Source: Achromobacter insuavis (GTDB lineage: Bacteria; Pseudomonadota; Gammaproteobacteria; Burkholderiales; Burkholderiaceae_B). From it: a stretch of DNA of 64,000 nucleotides. Under the pieces are notes generated by a model, which was not told the DNA's origin, made no database searches, and saw nothing but the letters and a program-made list of their open reading frames with translations. Location: the NCBI RefSeq assembly GCF_902859645.1, contig NZ_CADIJR010000021.1, positions 1-64,000 of the forward strand. The letters are read 5' to 3'. The translations under genes and the position numbers were made by a program. This document shows positions 17,657 to 27,114 of the stretch, one piece after another. Numbering within the stretch: position 1 is the stretch's first letter; each line of letters begins with the position of its first letter.

Positions 17657-17680
17657 CCGGCCTTTTCAACAACAGGCCGG
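17657..17680 (-). promoter_or_regulatory. Hairpin in tctB leader
   Basis: CCGGCCT (17657-17663) pairs with AGGCCGG (17674-17680) around a 10-base AC/T-rich loop. It lies about 60 bases upstream of tctB on its strand, in the 219-base gap after the sensor kinase gene. It could be a weak terminator or attenuator, or a leader structure. Confidence 0.4.
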
Positions 17681-17814
17681 TTCGCAGGTTAAGGAAGGAA
17701 CCTGCTAATCCGCTTTCTATGCGCTGTCGAGTCCCTGAATCCAGGGGTTATCCCTGATGGAAATTCGCGGGCTGCGCAATGAAGGCTAGGGAGAAAGAAT
17801 GAAAGCTTTGGCGA

Positions 17815-19347
17815 TTACTGGTCGCCGGTGAAGGCGACATCGGCGGGTCGGGGGTACTGCGACACGGTCGTGGCCAGGGGCAGCCACACGACGGACGCCA
17901 GGCCCACCCCGCCCTGCGCGTTGGGTTCGCCGTCGCGCAGCTCGATGTCGCCATCGTTGCGGCGGGCGTAGGCCCGCGCGATCGCCAGCCCCAGGCCGGA
18001 ACCGGAAGACGTGACCGGCTTGTCGGTGCCGACCCGCTCGAAACGGGCGAAGGCGCGCGCGCGCAGGTCGGGATCGAGCCCCGGGCCATTGTCGGAGACG
18101 GAGACTTCGGCGCGATCGCCGGCCCGGCTGACCGAGACCGTGATGCGGGCGCCCACGGGCGCGTAGTGGATGGCGTTGTGCACCAGGTTGGACAGGGCCT
18201 CGTGCAGTTCGGCCTCGTTGCCGGAGACCGGCACGTCGATCTCTTGGCCCTGCTCGCCGGTGGCCTGCACCCAGCCCAGGTCCTGCTGTTTCTCGTGCGC
18301 CAGCGGCAGGTACTGCAACACCACTTCGCGCGAGACGGCGTTCAGGTCGAGCAACTGGCGCGGCACCTGGTCGGCCTGGTTGGCATGCGCCAGCGACAGC
18401 AACTGCTCGGTCAGCCGGCGGGTGCGGCCCAACTGGGCGACGATGGCGCGCAAGCCTTCCTGGGCGCGCGCCGGGTCGCGCTCGCGCAGGGCGTACTGGG
18501 CCTGGGTCAGCATGATGGCCAGCGGCGTGCGCAGCTGGTGCGAGGCGTCGGCCAGAAAGTGCGATTGCTCGTCCAGCACGCGGCGGTAGCGGGCGATGTG
18601 GTGGTTGACGGCGTCGACCAGCGGCGCCACTTCGCTCGGCACGCGCGAGGCGTCGAGCGGGGTCAGGTCCTCGGGCCGGCGGTTGCGGATGTCGGCGCGC
18701 AGCCGCCGCAGCGGCTTCAGGGCCCAGGACACGCCCCACCAGACCAGCAGCACGACCAGCGCCAGCATGCGGGCGTCGCGCAGGATTTCCTGGCGGCGGG
18801 CGCTGTCTTCGGCCTCGATGCGCTTGCCGGTGCTTTCGGCCACCAGCACCAGCACCTGGCGATGGGCGCCCTGGTAATACAGGTCGCGCACCAGCGACAC
18901 CACCCGCACCGGGTCGTTGCGGTAGACCCCGTCGTAGAACACCGGCAGGCCATTGGAGCGCGGCCAGGTGGGCGGCCGCGGCAGTTCGGGCATCCCCAAC
19001 AGGGTCTTGCCCTGCTCGGCCGGCACCGGCGACTCATCCGGCAGGGGCGGGTCGATCTGCTCGATGCGGAAATACTTGCGCAGCCCGGCGCGCGATTCCA
19101 GCATGACCTGGGCGTACAGCGGCGTGGCCACTTGCAGCGAGCCGTCGGGCGCGAACTCCAGGCTGCTCTCGAGCACGCGGGCGGGCTCGACCAGGGCGCT
19201 GTCGTAGGCCTCGTTGGTGATCTCGGACAGGGTGCGGTAGTCGTTCAGGCTGTCGATGACCAGCAGCGCCACCACGCCGGGCAGCAGCAGGATGATCAGC
19301 AGCGCGCGGATGCCGACCCGCGGCAACCCTGGGATCCGGAGGCTCAC
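17815..19347 (-). CDS. tctE: Sensor histidine kinase, TctE-like
   Basis: Membrane sensor kinase of a two-component system for tricarboxylate uptake. The 510-residue protein has a first membrane segment (about 15-30), a periplasmic 2CSK_N-type sensor (DYRTLSEITNEAYDSALVEPAR onward), a second membrane segment near 190-210, a HAMP-like linker, the H-box ASHQLRTPLAI (phosphorylated His), N-box NAIHYAP and G-boxes DNGPGLD and GSGLGLAIARAYA. The Bordetella counterpart BctE senses citrate. The response regulator gene lies 7 bases upstream, and tctBA follows after 219 bases. Confidence 0.92.
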   Translation of the reverse strand: MSLRIPGLPRVGIRALLIILLLPGVVALLVIDSLNDYRTLSEITNEAYDSALVEPARVLESSLEFAPDGSLQVATPLYAQVMLESRAGLRKYFRIEQIDPPLPDESPVPAEQGKTLLGMPELPRPPTWPRSNGLPVFYDGVYRNDPVRVVSLVRDLYYQGAHRQVLVLVAESTGKRIEAEDSARRQEILRDARMLALVVLLVWWGVSWALKPLRRLRADIRNRRPEDLTPLDASRVPSEVAPLVDAVNHHIARYRRVLDEQSHFLADASHQLRTPLAIMLTQAQYALRERDPARAQEGLRAIVAQLGRTRRLTEQLLSLAHANQADQVPRQLLDLNAVSREVVLQYLPLAHEKQQDLGWVQATGEQGQEIDVPVSGNEAELHEALSNLVHNAIHYAPVGARITVSVSRAGDRAEVSVSDNGPGLDPDLRARAFARFERVGTDKPVTSSGSGLGLAIARAYARRNDGDIELRDGEPNAQGGVGLASVVWLPLATTVSQYPRPADVAFTGDQ

Positions 19348-19354
19348 GAGGGGG

Positions 19355-20041
19355 TCAGGAGTCGGCGGCTTCGCTGGCCACGCTTTCCAGCATGTAGCCC
19401 AGGCCGCGCACGGTCACGATGCGCACGTCGCTGCCGGCCAGCTTCTTGCGCAGGCGGTGCAGCACCACCTCGATGGCGTCGGGGTTGGCTTCGCTGTCGT
19501 GGGTGAAGACCTTGCCGAACAGCTGCGACTTGTCCACCGGATAGCCGCTGCGCGTCAGCAGCGCGGCCAGGGCGGCGTGCTCGCGCGGGGTCAGGAACAG
19601 CAGGGAGCCGTCGAGCGTGAAGGCGCGGCTTTCGCTGTCGTAGGACAGCGAGCCGCATTGCAGGCGCGGGTGCTGGCGGCCGCGGCTGCGGCGCACCAGC
19701 GCAGTCAGGCGCGCTTCCAGTTCTTCGAGGGCGAACGGCTTGGTCAGGAAATCGTCTGCGCCCAGGTTCAGGCCGCGCACGCGGTCCTGCAAGGCGCCCT
19801 GGGCGGTCAGCAGCAGCACCGGGGTGCGGTCGTCGCGGTTGCGCATTTCGCGCAGCACCACCAGGCCATGCTTGTCGGGCAGGCGCAGGTCCATGACGAT
19901 GGCGTCGTACTCGGTGCCCGCCATGAACGCTTCGGCCGTGCGGGCGTCGGCCGCGTGATCCGGCACGAACCCGCTCTGCGCGAGCGCGCGCATCAGCCAG
20001 GACGCCATGTCCCGTTCATCTTCAACCAATAATATGCGCAT
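19355..20041 (-). CDS. tctD: OmpR-family response regulator, TctD-like
   Basis: DNA-binding response regulator partnering the adjacent TctE-like kinase. The 228-residue protein has a receiver domain (1-118) with acidic pocket Glu7/Asp8, phosphoacceptor Asp51 in VMDLRLPD and Lys in LTKPF, then an OmpR winged helix (about 128-220). The start at MRILLVEDE is canonical and overlaps the end of rppH by 20 bases, implying translational coupling. The likely target is the tctBA promoter downstream. Confidence 0.92.
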   Translation of the reverse strand: MRILLVEDERDMASWLMRALAQSGFVPDHAADARTAEAFMAGTEYDAIVMDLRLPDKHGLVVLREMRNRDDRTPVLLLTAQGALQDRVRGLNLGADDFLTKPFALEELEARLTALVRRSRGRQHPRLQCGSLSYDSESRAFTLDGSLLFLTPREHAALAALLTRSGYPVDKSQLFGKVFTHDSEANPDAIEVVLHRLRKKLAGSDVRIVTVRGLGYMLESVASEAADS

Positions 20042-20594
20042 GACCGTCCGTTCCTTCGGGCAAGTTCTCTGCCGCCCGCTGCCCATGCACGCGCTGACGC
20101 AGGTAGCGGGTTTCGTGGTGACGCCGAAAGAGGATTGCCGACAACTCGTTCAACGCCTGGGTATAGACGTCCCGCTTGAACTCGATCACGGCATCCAGCG
20201 GCACCCAGTACTGGCTCCAGCGCCAGGCGTCGAATTCCGGATGCTGCGTCGCGCGCAGGCAAACGTCGCTGTCACGTCCCACCAGGCGCAACAAGAACCA
20301 AATCTGCTTTTGTCCTTTATAGTGGCCACGCCACTCACGCCGGACGAAGTGATCGGGCACGTTATAACGTAACCAATCGCGTGTACGCCCCAAAATACGG
20401 ACATGCTCGGGCTTCAGGCCCACCTCTTCATGGAGCTCGCGATACATGGCCTGCACCGGGCTTTCGCCGTACTTGATGCCGCCCTGCGGGAACTGCCAGG
20501 CATGTTCCCTGATACGCTTGCCCCAAAAGACCTCGTTTCTGCTATTGACGAGAATGATGCCGACATTGGGGCGGTAGCCTTCGCGGTCAAGCAT
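20022..20594 (-). CDS. rppH: RNA pyrophosphohydrolase
   Basis: Nudix hydrolase that removes pyrophosphate from 5'-triphosphate mRNA ends and so triggers decay. The 190-residue protein has the Nudix box [23 protein letters not shown] (residues about 38-60) with the REXXEE core. It begins [18 protein letters not shown], typical of RppH/NudH, and is slightly longer than the E. coli protein through its basic C-terminal tail. It is divergent from proS, a common betaproteobacterial pairing. Its 3' end overlaps tctD by 20 bases, an unusual link between mRNA decay and a transport regulator. Confidence 0.94.
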   Translation of the reverse strand: MLDREGYRPNVGIILVNSRNEVFWGKRIREHAWQFPQGGIKYGESPVQAMYRELHEEVGLKPEHVRILGRTRDWLRYNVPDHFVRREWRGHYKGQKQIWFLLRLVGRDSDVCLRATQHPEFDAWRWSQYWVPLDAVIEFKRDVYTQALNELSAILFRRHHETRYLRQRVHGQRAAENLPEGTDGHAHIIG

Positions 20595-20659
20595 GGGCCA
20601 CCCCCACCGAATTCAATACAATTACAGTCGATTATACGTATCTGCTGCCACCTTTAAAC

Positions 20660-22390
20660 ATGCGCGCATCCAACTACCACATCAACACCCTCAAAGAAGC
20701 CCCCTCCGAAGCGGAAGTCGCCAGCCACCAGCTCATGACCCGGGCCGGGATGATCCGCAAGCTGGCGGGCGGCATCTACACCTACATGCCCCTCGGCCTC
20801 AAGGTCATCCGCAAGGTCGAGGCCATCATCCGCGAGGAAATGAACGCCTCGGGCGCCATCGAACTGCTGATGCCGGTGGTCCAGCCGGCCGAGCTCTGGA
20901 TGGAATCCGGCCGCTGGGAACAGTACGGCGCGGAACTGCTGCGCATCAAGGACCGGCACCAGCGCGATTTCGTGCTGCAGCCGACCTCGGAAGAGGTGAT
21001 CACCGACATCGCCCGCAACGAGATCCACAGCTACCGCCAGCTGCCGGTCAACTTCTATCACATCCAGACCAAGTTCCGGGACGAGCGCCGTCCCCGCTTC
21101 GGCCTGATGCGCGGCCGTGAATTCACCATGAAGGACGCCTACTCCTTCGACCGCGACGAAGCCGGCGCCCAGAAGAGCTACGACACCATGTACGCCGCGT
21201 ACATGCGCATTTTCGGCCGCCTGGGCCTGGAATTCCGCGCGGTGGCGGCCGATACCGGCTCCATCGGCGGCACCCGCAGCCATGAATTCCAGGTGATCGC
21301 CGACACCGGCGAAGACCTGCTGGTCTACAACGCCGACTCCGAGTACGCCGCCAACATCGAGCTGGCCGAGGCCCCCGGCCTGTACCCCACCCGCGGCGCG
21401 GCCACCCAGGCGATGGCCGACGTGGCCACCCCTGGCGCCGCCAAGTGCGAGGACGTGGCCCGCCTGCTGGGCCTGCCGCTGGAGCAGACAGTCAAGTCGA
21501 TCGTGCTGGCCACCGACGGCGACAAGGGCAAGGTCGACATCTGGCTGCTGCTGCTGCGCGGCGACCACGAACTCAACGAAATCAAGGCCGCCAAGCTGCC
21601 GGGCCTGGCGGGCTTCCGCTTCGCCACCGAGACCGAGATCGTCGAGCACTTCGGCTGCAAGCCGGGCTACCTGGGCCCGGTCCGCACCGTGCGCCCGGTG
21701 CACGTCATCGCCGACCGCACCGTGGCCAACATGGCCGACTTCGTCTGCGGCGCCAACCGCGAGGATTTCCACATCCAGGGCGTGAACTGGGGCCGTGACC
21801 TGCCCGAGCCCGAGCTGGTGGCCGACCTGCGCAACGTGGTCGCCGGCGACCCGTCGCCGGATGGCAAGGGCACGCTGTCGATCCAACGCGGCATCGAAGT
21901 GGGACACGTTTTTTACCTGGGTAAAAAATACTCGGAAGCCCTCAAGGCCACCTTCCTGGACGAGACCGGCAAGCCGGCCGTGCTGGAAATGGGCTGCTAC
22001 GGCATCGGCGTGACCCGCATCGTCGGCGCCGCCATCGAACAGAACCACGACGCCCGCGGCATCATCTGGCCGCGCGCCCTGGCGCCGTTCGAAGTGGTGA
22101 TCTGCCCGGTCGGCTGGGGCAAAAGCGAAACCGTGCGTAACACCTCCCTGAAGCTGTACGAATCGCTGCTGGCGCGCGGCGTGGACGTCATCCTGGACGA
22201 CCGCGATGCCCGCCCCGGCGTGATGTTTGCCGAGTGGGAATTGATCGGCGCGCCGCTCCGTGTAACAGTTGGAGAACGCGGCCTGAACGACGGTGTGGTG
22301 GAATTGCAGGCCCGTCGGGAAACCGAAGCGGCCAAGATTCCGGTAGAGTCCGCGCTTGAAGCCGTGCTGACGAAACTCGACACGCTGTAA
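20660..22390 (+). CDS. proS: Prolyl-tRNA synthetase, bacterial type with editing domain
   Basis: Class IIa synthetase charging tRNA-Pro. The 576-residue protein has the catalytic core with motif 2 [17 protein letters not shown] (about 138-154), the inserted YbaK-like editing domain (about 230-400) that clears mischarged Ala-tRNA-Pro, motif 3 [10 protein letters not shown] and a C-terminal anticodon-binding domain. The start is at [20 protein letters not shown]. An internal segment at 21909-21928 forms a T/A-rich inverted repeat in an otherwise GC-rich gene. It is divergent from rppH and 57 bases before ybgC. Confidence 0.97.
   Translation: MRASNYHINTLKEAPSEAEVASHQLMTRAGMIRKLAGGIYTYMPLGLKVIRKVEAIIREEMNASGAIELLMPVVQPAELWMESGRWEQYGAELLRIKDRHQRDFVLQPTSEEVITDIARNEIHSYRQLPVNFYHIQTKFRDERRPRFGLMRGREFTMKDAYSFDRDEAGAQKSYDTMYAAYMRIFGRLGLEFRAVAADTGSIGGTRSHEFQVIADTGEDLLVYNADSEYAANIELAEAPGLYPTRGAATQAMADVATPGAAKCEDVARLLGLPLEQTVKSIVLATDGDKGKVDIWLLLLRGDHELNEIKAAKLPGLAGFRFATETEIVEHFGCKPGYLGPVRTVRPVHVIADRTVANMADFVCGANREDFHIQGVNWGRDLPEPELVADLRNVVAGDPSPDGKGTLSIQRGIEVGHVFYLGKKYSEALKATFLDETGKPAVLEMGCYGIGVTRIVGAAIEQNHDARGIIWPRALAPFEVVICPVGWGKSETVRNTSLKLYESLLARGVDVILDDRDARPGVMFAEWELIGAPLRVTVGERGLNDGVVELQARRETEAAKIPVESALEAVLTKLDTL
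21909..21928. repeat. T6/A6 inverted repeat inside proS
   Basis: TTTTTTAC (21909-21916) pairs with GTAAAAAA (21921-21928) around CTGG. It encodes the FYLGKK part of a conserved ProRS segment but uses TTT and AAA codons that are rare in neighbouring genes. Confidence 0.6.
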
Positions 22391-22447
22391 ACCCTAAAGT
22401 AACCACGGACTTTTCGCGTCCCGACCCGCATCATCGAAGCCCGCATC

Positions 22448-22870
22448 GTGACCGATCCGAAGTCCGCCGAATCCCGCCTGCAGGTCCGCGTCTACTATGA
22501 AGACACGGACGCGGGCGGGGTGGTTTTCTACGCCAACTACCTGAAATTCCTGGAACGCGCCCGCACCGAGTGGCTGCGCGACCTGGGAGTCAACCAATCC
22601 GGCCTGGCCGCCAGCGAGCAGCGCCTGTTCGTTGTCCGCTCGCTGGACATGTCCTACCGCAAGCCGGCCAGACTGGACGATTTGCTTACCATACGCAGCC
22701 GGGTCACACGACTGGGCCGCGCTTCGATACACTTCGCGCAGCGCGCAGAACGAGACGGGGAACTGCTTGCCGAAGGCAATATCCAAGTCTGCTGCGTCGA
22801 TGCCGTCAACATGCGGCCGGTGGAACTGCCGGCCGACGTCCGCGCCAAACTGGAATCAATTCAGGAATAA
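22448..22870 (+). CDS. ybgC: Tol-Pal system-associated acyl-CoA thioesterase
   Basis: Hotdog-fold acyl-CoA thioesterase encoded as the first gene of the tol-pal operon; thought to act in phospholipid metabolism. The 140-residue protein has the 4HBT active-site motif YEDTDAGGVVFYANYLKF (about 17-34) with catalytic Asp21. Translation starts at GTG (22448); no ATG fits. TolQ follows 2 bases after the stop. Confidence 0.94.
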   Translation: MTDPKSAESRLQVRVYYEDTDAGGVVFYANYLKFLERARTEWLRDLGVNQSGLAASEQRLFVVRSLDMSYRKPARLDDLLTIRSRVTRLGRASIHFAQRAERDGELLAEGNIQVCCVDAVNMRPVELPADVRAKLESIQE

Positions 22871-22872
22871 CC

Positions 22873-23553
22873 ATGCAAGCCACCAACGACATGTCGTTGC
22901 TTTCGTTGATTTCGCACGCCAGCGTGCCGGTTCAGCTGATCATGCTGATGCTCCTGGGCATCTCGATCATGTCCTGGACCTACATCTTCGCCAAGCGGCT
23001 GGCCATCAAGCGCGCCCATGCCCAGACCCGCCGCTTCGAGGATGACTTCTGGTCCGGCGGCGACCTGTCGATGCTGCAGCAGGCCGTGGCCTCGCGCCGC
23101 GACGAGCAAGGCGCCCTGGCCCGCATCTTCGACGCCGGCATGACCGAATTCCTGAAGGCCCGCCGCGGCAACGCCAGCACTGACGCCACCGCCCTGCTCG
23201 ACGGCCCGCGCCGCGCCATGCGCGCCGCCTACCAGCGCGAGATGGACTCGCTGGAATCGCACCTGAACTTCCTGGCCTCGGCCGGCTCGGTCTCGCCCTA
23301 CATCGGCCTGCTCGGCACGGTCTGGGGCATCATGCACGCCTTCATCGGCCTGTCGAACATGCAGCAGGCCACGCTGGCTTCGGTGGCCCCCGGTATCGCC
23401 GAGGCGCTGATCGCCACCGCCATCGGCCTGTTCGCCGCCATCCCCGCGGTGGTCGCCTACAACCGCTTCACCAACGACATCGACCGCATCTCGATCCGTT
23501 TCGACAGCTTCGTCGATGAATTCCTGAACATTCTGCAACGGCAGGTGCGCTAA
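22873..23553 (+). CDS. tolQ: Tol-Pal system protein TolQ
   Basis: Inner-membrane proton channel subunit that, with TolR, powers TolA during outer-membrane constriction. The 226-residue protein has three membrane segments (about 15-37, 135-157, 168-190), with family motifs SPYIGLLGTVWGIMHAFIGL and ALIATAIGLFAAIPAVVAYN. The start Met of MQATNDMSLLSLI is 2 bases after ybgC. Its stop overlaps tolR (TAATG). Confidence 0.96.
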   Translation: MQATNDMSLLSLISHASVPVQLIMLMLLGISIMSWTYIFAKRLAIKRAHAQTRRFEDDFWSGGDLSMLQQAVASRRDEQGALARIFDAGMTEFLKARRGNASTDATALLDGPRRAMRAAYQREMDSLESHLNFLASAGSVSPYIGLLGTVWGIMHAFIGLSNMQQATLASVAPGIAEALIATAIGLFAAIPAVVAYNRFTNDIDRISIRFDSFVDEFLNILQRQVR

Positions 23554-24011
23554 TGCCCTCGGTAAGCTCGCGCGGCAGGTCCGGCCGCCGCATGAAGGCC
23601 GACATCAACGTGGTGCCCTACATCGACGTGATGCTGGTGCTGCTGGTCATCTTCATGGTGACTGCGCCGCTGATCACGCCTGGCCTGATCCAGCTGCCCT
23701 CGGTGGGCGCGGCATCCGACGTTCCGGTCAAGCCGCTGGAAGTCCAGATTTCGGAAGACGGCAAGATCGCGCTGCGCATGCGCGAACCCGGCGCCACCAT
23801 GCAGGACATCGCCCGTCCCGAACTGGTGGCGCAAGTGCGCTCGCGCATCACCGCGGAAACCCCGGTGGTGATCGCGGCCGACGGCAAGGTGCCCTACGAG
23901 ACGGTCGTGAAGGTCATGGACGAGCTGCGTACCAATGGCATCACCCGCCTGGGCCTGCTGGTGGACCAGTCCGCCGGCGGCAACCAGCCCGCCCCCGCGA
24001 AAAAACGCTAA
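23553..24011 (+). CDS. tolR: Tol-Pal system protein TolR
   Basis: Proton-channel partner of TolQ in the inner membrane. The 152-residue ExbD/TolR protein has one membrane helix (about 22-42) beginning ADINVVPYIDVMLVLLVIFM, where the Asp of YIDVML is the protonatable residue, followed by a periplasmic domain. It is translationally coupled to tolQ by TAATG and followed 39 bases later by tolA. Confidence 0.96.
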   Translation: MPSVSSRGRSGRRMKADINVVPYIDVMLVLLVIFMVTAPLITPGLIQLPSVGAASDVPVKPLEVQISEDGKIALRMREPGATMQDIARPELVAQVRSRITAETPVVIAADGKVPYETVVKVMDELRTNGITRLGLLVDQSAGGNQPAPAKKR

Positions 24012-24050
24012 CGCGACGCCTTCCGCCGGCGCCGCCGGCCTGCAACGCTC

Positions 24051-25160
24051 ATGACGCCACCCATCATTCGACACCACAGCGGCCCCCCGGCCACGCCGCC
24101 CAACAACGACAACCGGATCGCCCTGATCCTGGCGTTGCTGGTGCACGCGCTGCTGCTGGCCGTATTGATCTTCAACCTGAACTGGCGCACCGAAGCCCCG
24201 GGTCCGGTGGAAGTGCAGCTGTGGGCCGACGGCAATTCGCCCGTCTCGCCCCCGCCGCAACCCCAGCCCGAACCGCCCAAGCCCCAGCCCAAGCCGCAAC
24301 CCCAGCCCGAACCCGAGCCGGAGAAGAAGCCCGAGCCGCCTCCGCCGCCGCCCAAGCCGGATCCGCAAGTCCAGCCCAAGCCTGACGAAGTGGATCCGGA
24401 AATCGCGCTGCAGGAAGCCAAGAAAAAGAAAGAGCAGGAAGAGCAGGCCCGCCAGGCCGCCGAGGCGGCCAAGGAAAAGGCGCGCCTGGAGGAAGAGCGC
24501 AAGCAGGCCGAGCTGAAGGAAAAGAAGCGCCTGGAGCAGGAACGCCAGGCCGCTGAAAAGGCGGCCGCCGACAAGGCCGCCGCGGAAAAAGCCGCGGCCG
24601 ACAAGGCTGCCGCCGAGAAGAAGGCCAAGGAAGACGCCGCCAAGAAGGCGGCGGCGGAGAAAGCCGCCGCTGACAAAGCGGCAGCGGACAAGGCGGCCGC
24701 CGAGAAAGCCGCGGCTGACAAGGCCGCCGCCGAAAAGGCCGCTGCCGAGAAGAAGGCCAAGGAAGAAGCCGCCAAGAAGGCCGCGGCCGACAAGGCCCTG
24801 AAGGACGCGTTCCGCAACGACGCCCTCGGCGCTGCCGGCATCCCCGGCGGCACCGCCGACCGCAACCAGGCCGGCGGCGGCCGCGACAGCGGCTACGGCG
24901 CCAAGGTGCGCGCCTGCGTGCAGCCCGGCGTGGCCTACCCGCCGCCGCCGCGCAGCGGCTCGGACAATCCGACCGCCCAATACCGGGTACAGTTAGGTTC
25001 TGACGGGAAGGTTAACGGCGTCACGCTGACCAGCTCTTCCGGCAACCCAGGCTTCGACCGCGCGGTCGAGACCGGCATCCGCCGTTGCAACCCCTTCCCC
25101 AAGCCCTCGACCGGCCGCTACGAGCCCATCATTGACGTTGTGTACAGAATGTATGATTGA
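24051..25160 (+). CDS. tolA: Tol-Pal system protein TolA
   Basis: Envelope-spanning protein that transmits energy from TolQR to Pal/TolB. The 369-residue protein has a membrane anchor (about 22-43), a Pro/Lys/Glu-rich segment (about 60-120), a long Ala/Lys/Glu helix (about 120-250) made of repeated [10 protein letters not shown]-like units, and a C-terminal TonB_C-like domain (about 285-369, [19 protein letters not shown] onward). The DNA for the repeat section is low in complexity and may vary in length between strains. It overlaps nothing; tolB follows 16 bases on. Confidence 0.94.
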   Translation: MTPPIIRHHSGPPATPPNNDNRIALILALLVHALLLAVLIFNLNWRTEAPGPVEVQLWADGNSPVSPPPQPQPEPPKPQPKPQPQPEPEPEKKPEPPPPPPKPDPQVQPKPDEVDPEIALQEAKKKKEQEEQARQAAEAAKEKARLEEERKQAELKEKKRLEQERQAAEKAAADKAAAEKAAADKAAAEKKAKEDAAKKAAAEKAAADKAAADKAAAEKAAADKAAAEKAAAEKKAKEEAAKKAAADKALKDAFRNDALGAAGIPGGTADRNQAGGGRDSGYGAKVRACVQPGVAYPPPPRSGSDNPTAQYRVQLGSDGKVNGVTLTSSSGNPGFDRAVETGIRRCNPFPKPSTGRYEPIIDVVYRMYD

Positions 25161-25176
25161 CAGGAGATTGCTGATT

Positions 25177-26499
25177 ATGACTCCCGCCCATAGCCGACGA
25201 GCTTCCCCCCTCGTTCTCTGGCGATCGTATGGATTCGGCCTGTTGCTGCTGGCGCTTGCCTGCCTGATGGCCATCAAGCCCGCCCAGGCCCAGCTGCGTG
25301 TCGATATTTCCGGCACCGGCGCCACCCAATATCCCGTCGCCATCGCCGATTTCGCGGTGGATGACGCCCATGGCCGCGCCCTGGCCGAAGTGATCCGCGC
25401 CGACCTGACCCGCACCGGCCAGTTCCGCCTCATCAGCGCCGCCGGCTCGGGCCTGAACGTCGACTCGCCCATCGCCCATGACGACTGGCGCGCCAAGGGC
25501 GCCGACTTCATCGCCTATGGCAGCATCGTGCGCGGCAACGACGGCCGCTACGACGTCCGCTACCGCCTGGCCGACACGGTCAAGAAGGGCCAGCTGGACG
25601 GCGTCGCGTTCTCCGGCACCGAGCAGGAACTGCGCCGCGTCGCCCACCAGATCGCCGACCGCATCTATGAAAAGATCACCGGCGTGCGCGGCGTGTTCTC
25701 GACCCGCATCGCCTACGTGCTCAAGCAAGGCGCCACCTACGAGCTGCAAGTGGCCGACGCCGACGGGCAGAATCCCCAGGTCGCCCTGCGCTCGCGCGAG
25801 CCGATCATCTCGCCCGCCTGGTCGCCCGATGGCTCCAAGCTGGCGTACGTGAGCTTCGAATCCGGCAAGCCGGTGGTGTACGTGCACACGCTGGCCACCA
25901 GCGCCCGCGTGCCGGTCGCCAACTTCAAGGGCAACAACAGCGCCCCCGGCTGGTCGCCCGACGGCACCCAGCTGGCCGTGGCCCTGACGCGTGACGGTCT
26001 GTCGCAAATTTACATCGTTAGCGCGGCCGGCGGCTCGAATATGAAGCGAGTTACGCGTTCTCCCGGGATTGACACCGAGCCGAGCTTTACGCCGGACGGC
26101 CGTTCCATTATCTTTACCAGTGACCGCAGCGGCGGGCCGCAAATTTATCAAACCGGCCTGGACGGTGGCGATGCTCGCCGCCTCACGTTTAATGGTGGTT
26201 ACAACATCTCACCCCGAATTTCCCCCGATGGATCGACGCTGCTGTACGTTGCAAGACGCGACGGCGCGTTCCGAATCGCATCGTTGAACCTGTCCTCCGG
26301 CTCGGAGAACTTGTTGACCGATGGTCGTGACGATCAGTCGCCAAGCTTCGCGCCGAACGGCATGCAAGTCCTCTACGCCGCGATCCAAAACGGACGTAGC
26401 GTGCTTGCAGGCGTTTCGAGTGATGGCCGCGTACGGCAGACGCTTTCGGTACTGAACGGGGAAATACGTGAACCGACTTGGGGCCCATTTACCCGATAA
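25177..26499 (+). CDS. tolB: Tol-Pal system protein TolB
   Basis: Periplasmic beta-propeller protein that binds Pal and TolA. The 440-residue precursor has a long signal peptide (about 1-38, ending KPAQA), an N-terminal TolB domain (about 40-165) and a six-bladed WD40-like propeller with repeated SPDG motifs (SPAWSPDGSKLAY, PGWSPDGTQLAV, PSFTPDGRSIIF). The ATG at 25177 is chosen because CAGGAG lies 10 bases upstream; the longer frame overlaps tolA. From about 26005 on, codon choice shifts to many T/A-ending codons, unlike the first half. Confidence 0.95.
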   Translation: MTPAHSRRASPLVLWRSYGFGLLLLALACLMAIKPAQAQLRVDISGTGATQYPVAIADFAVDDAHGRALAEVIRADLTRTGQFRLISAAGSGLNVDSPIAHDDWRAKGADFIAYGSIVRGNDGRYDVRYRLADTVKKGQLDGVAFSGTEQELRRVAHQIADRIYEKITGVRGVFSTRIAYVLKQGATYELQVADADGQNPQVALRSREPIISPAWSPDGSKLAYVSFESGKPVVYVHTLATSARVPVANFKGNNSAPGWSPDGTQLAVALTRDGLSQIYIVSAAGGSNMKRVTRSPGIDTEPSFTPDGRSIIFTSDRSGGPQIYQTGLDGGDARRLTFNGGYNISPRISPDGSTLLYVARRDGAFRIASLNLSSGSENLLTDGRDDQSPSFAPNGMQVLYAAIQNGRSVLAGVSSDGRVRQTLSVLNGEIREPTWGPFTR

Positions 26500-26530
26500 C
26501 ACGTGTGACTCTCTTTGCAAAGGAACTATC

Positions 26531-27028
26531 ATGAAGTCGCGCATTGCCAAAAGCCTAACCATCGCCGCTCTGGCCGCCACCCTGGCAGCTTGCAGCTCCG
26601 TCCCTCTCGACGATAAAGCGGGTCAGGGCGGAGGCGCTGGCCAAGGATCGGCCTCCGGCCAGATCCTTGATCCCTTCAACCCCCAAAGCATCCTGGCGCA
26701 ACAGCGCTCGGTATACTTTGACTTCGACAGCTACACGGTGTCCGATCAGTACCGCGGCCTGGTGGAAACCCACGCCCGTTACCTGGCTTCGCACCAGCAG
26801 CAGAAAATCAAGATCGAAGGCAACACCGACGAACGCGGCGGCGCCGAATACAACCTGGCCCTGGGCCAGCGCCGTGCCGACGCCGTGCGTCGCATGATGA
26901 CCCTGCTGGGCGTCAGCGACAACCAGATCGAAACCATCAGCTTCGGTAAAGAAAAGCCGAAGGCGACTGGCTCGTCGGAAGCCGACTTTGCGGAAAACCG
27001 CCGCGCCGATATCGTTTATCAGCGCTAA
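26531..27028 (+). CDS. pal: Peptidoglycan-associated lipoprotein
   Basis: Outer-membrane lipoprotein linking the membrane to peptidoglycan. The 165-residue precursor has a signal peptide with lipobox LAAC (Cys at about residue 21), a Gly/Ser-rich linker and a C-terminal OmpA-like domain (about 60-165), including the peptidoglycan-binding core NTDERGGAEYNLALGQRRA. The Met of MKSRIAKSLT is preceded by AAAGGAACTATC; the longer frame overlaps tolB. A terminator follows. Confidence 0.96.
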   Translation: MKSRIAKSLTIAALAATLAACSSVPLDDKAGQGGGAGQGSASGQILDPFNPQSILAQQRSVYFDFDSYTVSDQYRGLVETHARYLASHQQQKIKIEGNTDERGGAEYNLALGQRRADAVRRMMTLLGVSDNQIETISFGKEKPKATGSSEADFAENRRADIVYQR

Positions 27029-27058
27029 GCTTTTCGTATAGTTAAGTGCCCCACCACG

Positions 27059-27097
27059 CGTCGGGACGGTCTACCGGCCGTCCCGACGTTTGTTTTT
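27059..27097 (+). terminator. Intrinsic terminator between pal and cpoB
   Basis: An 11-bp stem CGTCGGGACGG (27059-27069) / CCGTCCCGACG (27078-27088) with an 8-base loop, followed by TTTGTTTTT. It lies only 18 bases before the cpoB start, so cpoB and the ABC genes beyond may depend on read-through or a small separate promoter. Confidence 0.85.
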
Positions 27098-27114
27098 ATC
27101 CCCCGGGAATTTTC

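Noticed and set aside
15709-17757. 682-residue plus-strand frame
   Set aside because: Antisense to the well-supported tctBA pair, with His/Gln/Arg-rich shadow composition.
24430-24800. CRISPR-like or satellite repeat
   Set aside because: The near-repeats are in frame, lack unique spacers and encode the TolA helix.
23550-24980. 476-residue Gly/Leu/Phe-rich minus-strand frame opposite tolR/tolA
   Set aside because: Its repetitive composition is the mirror of the Ala/Lys repeats in TolA; TolA is clearly the real gene.
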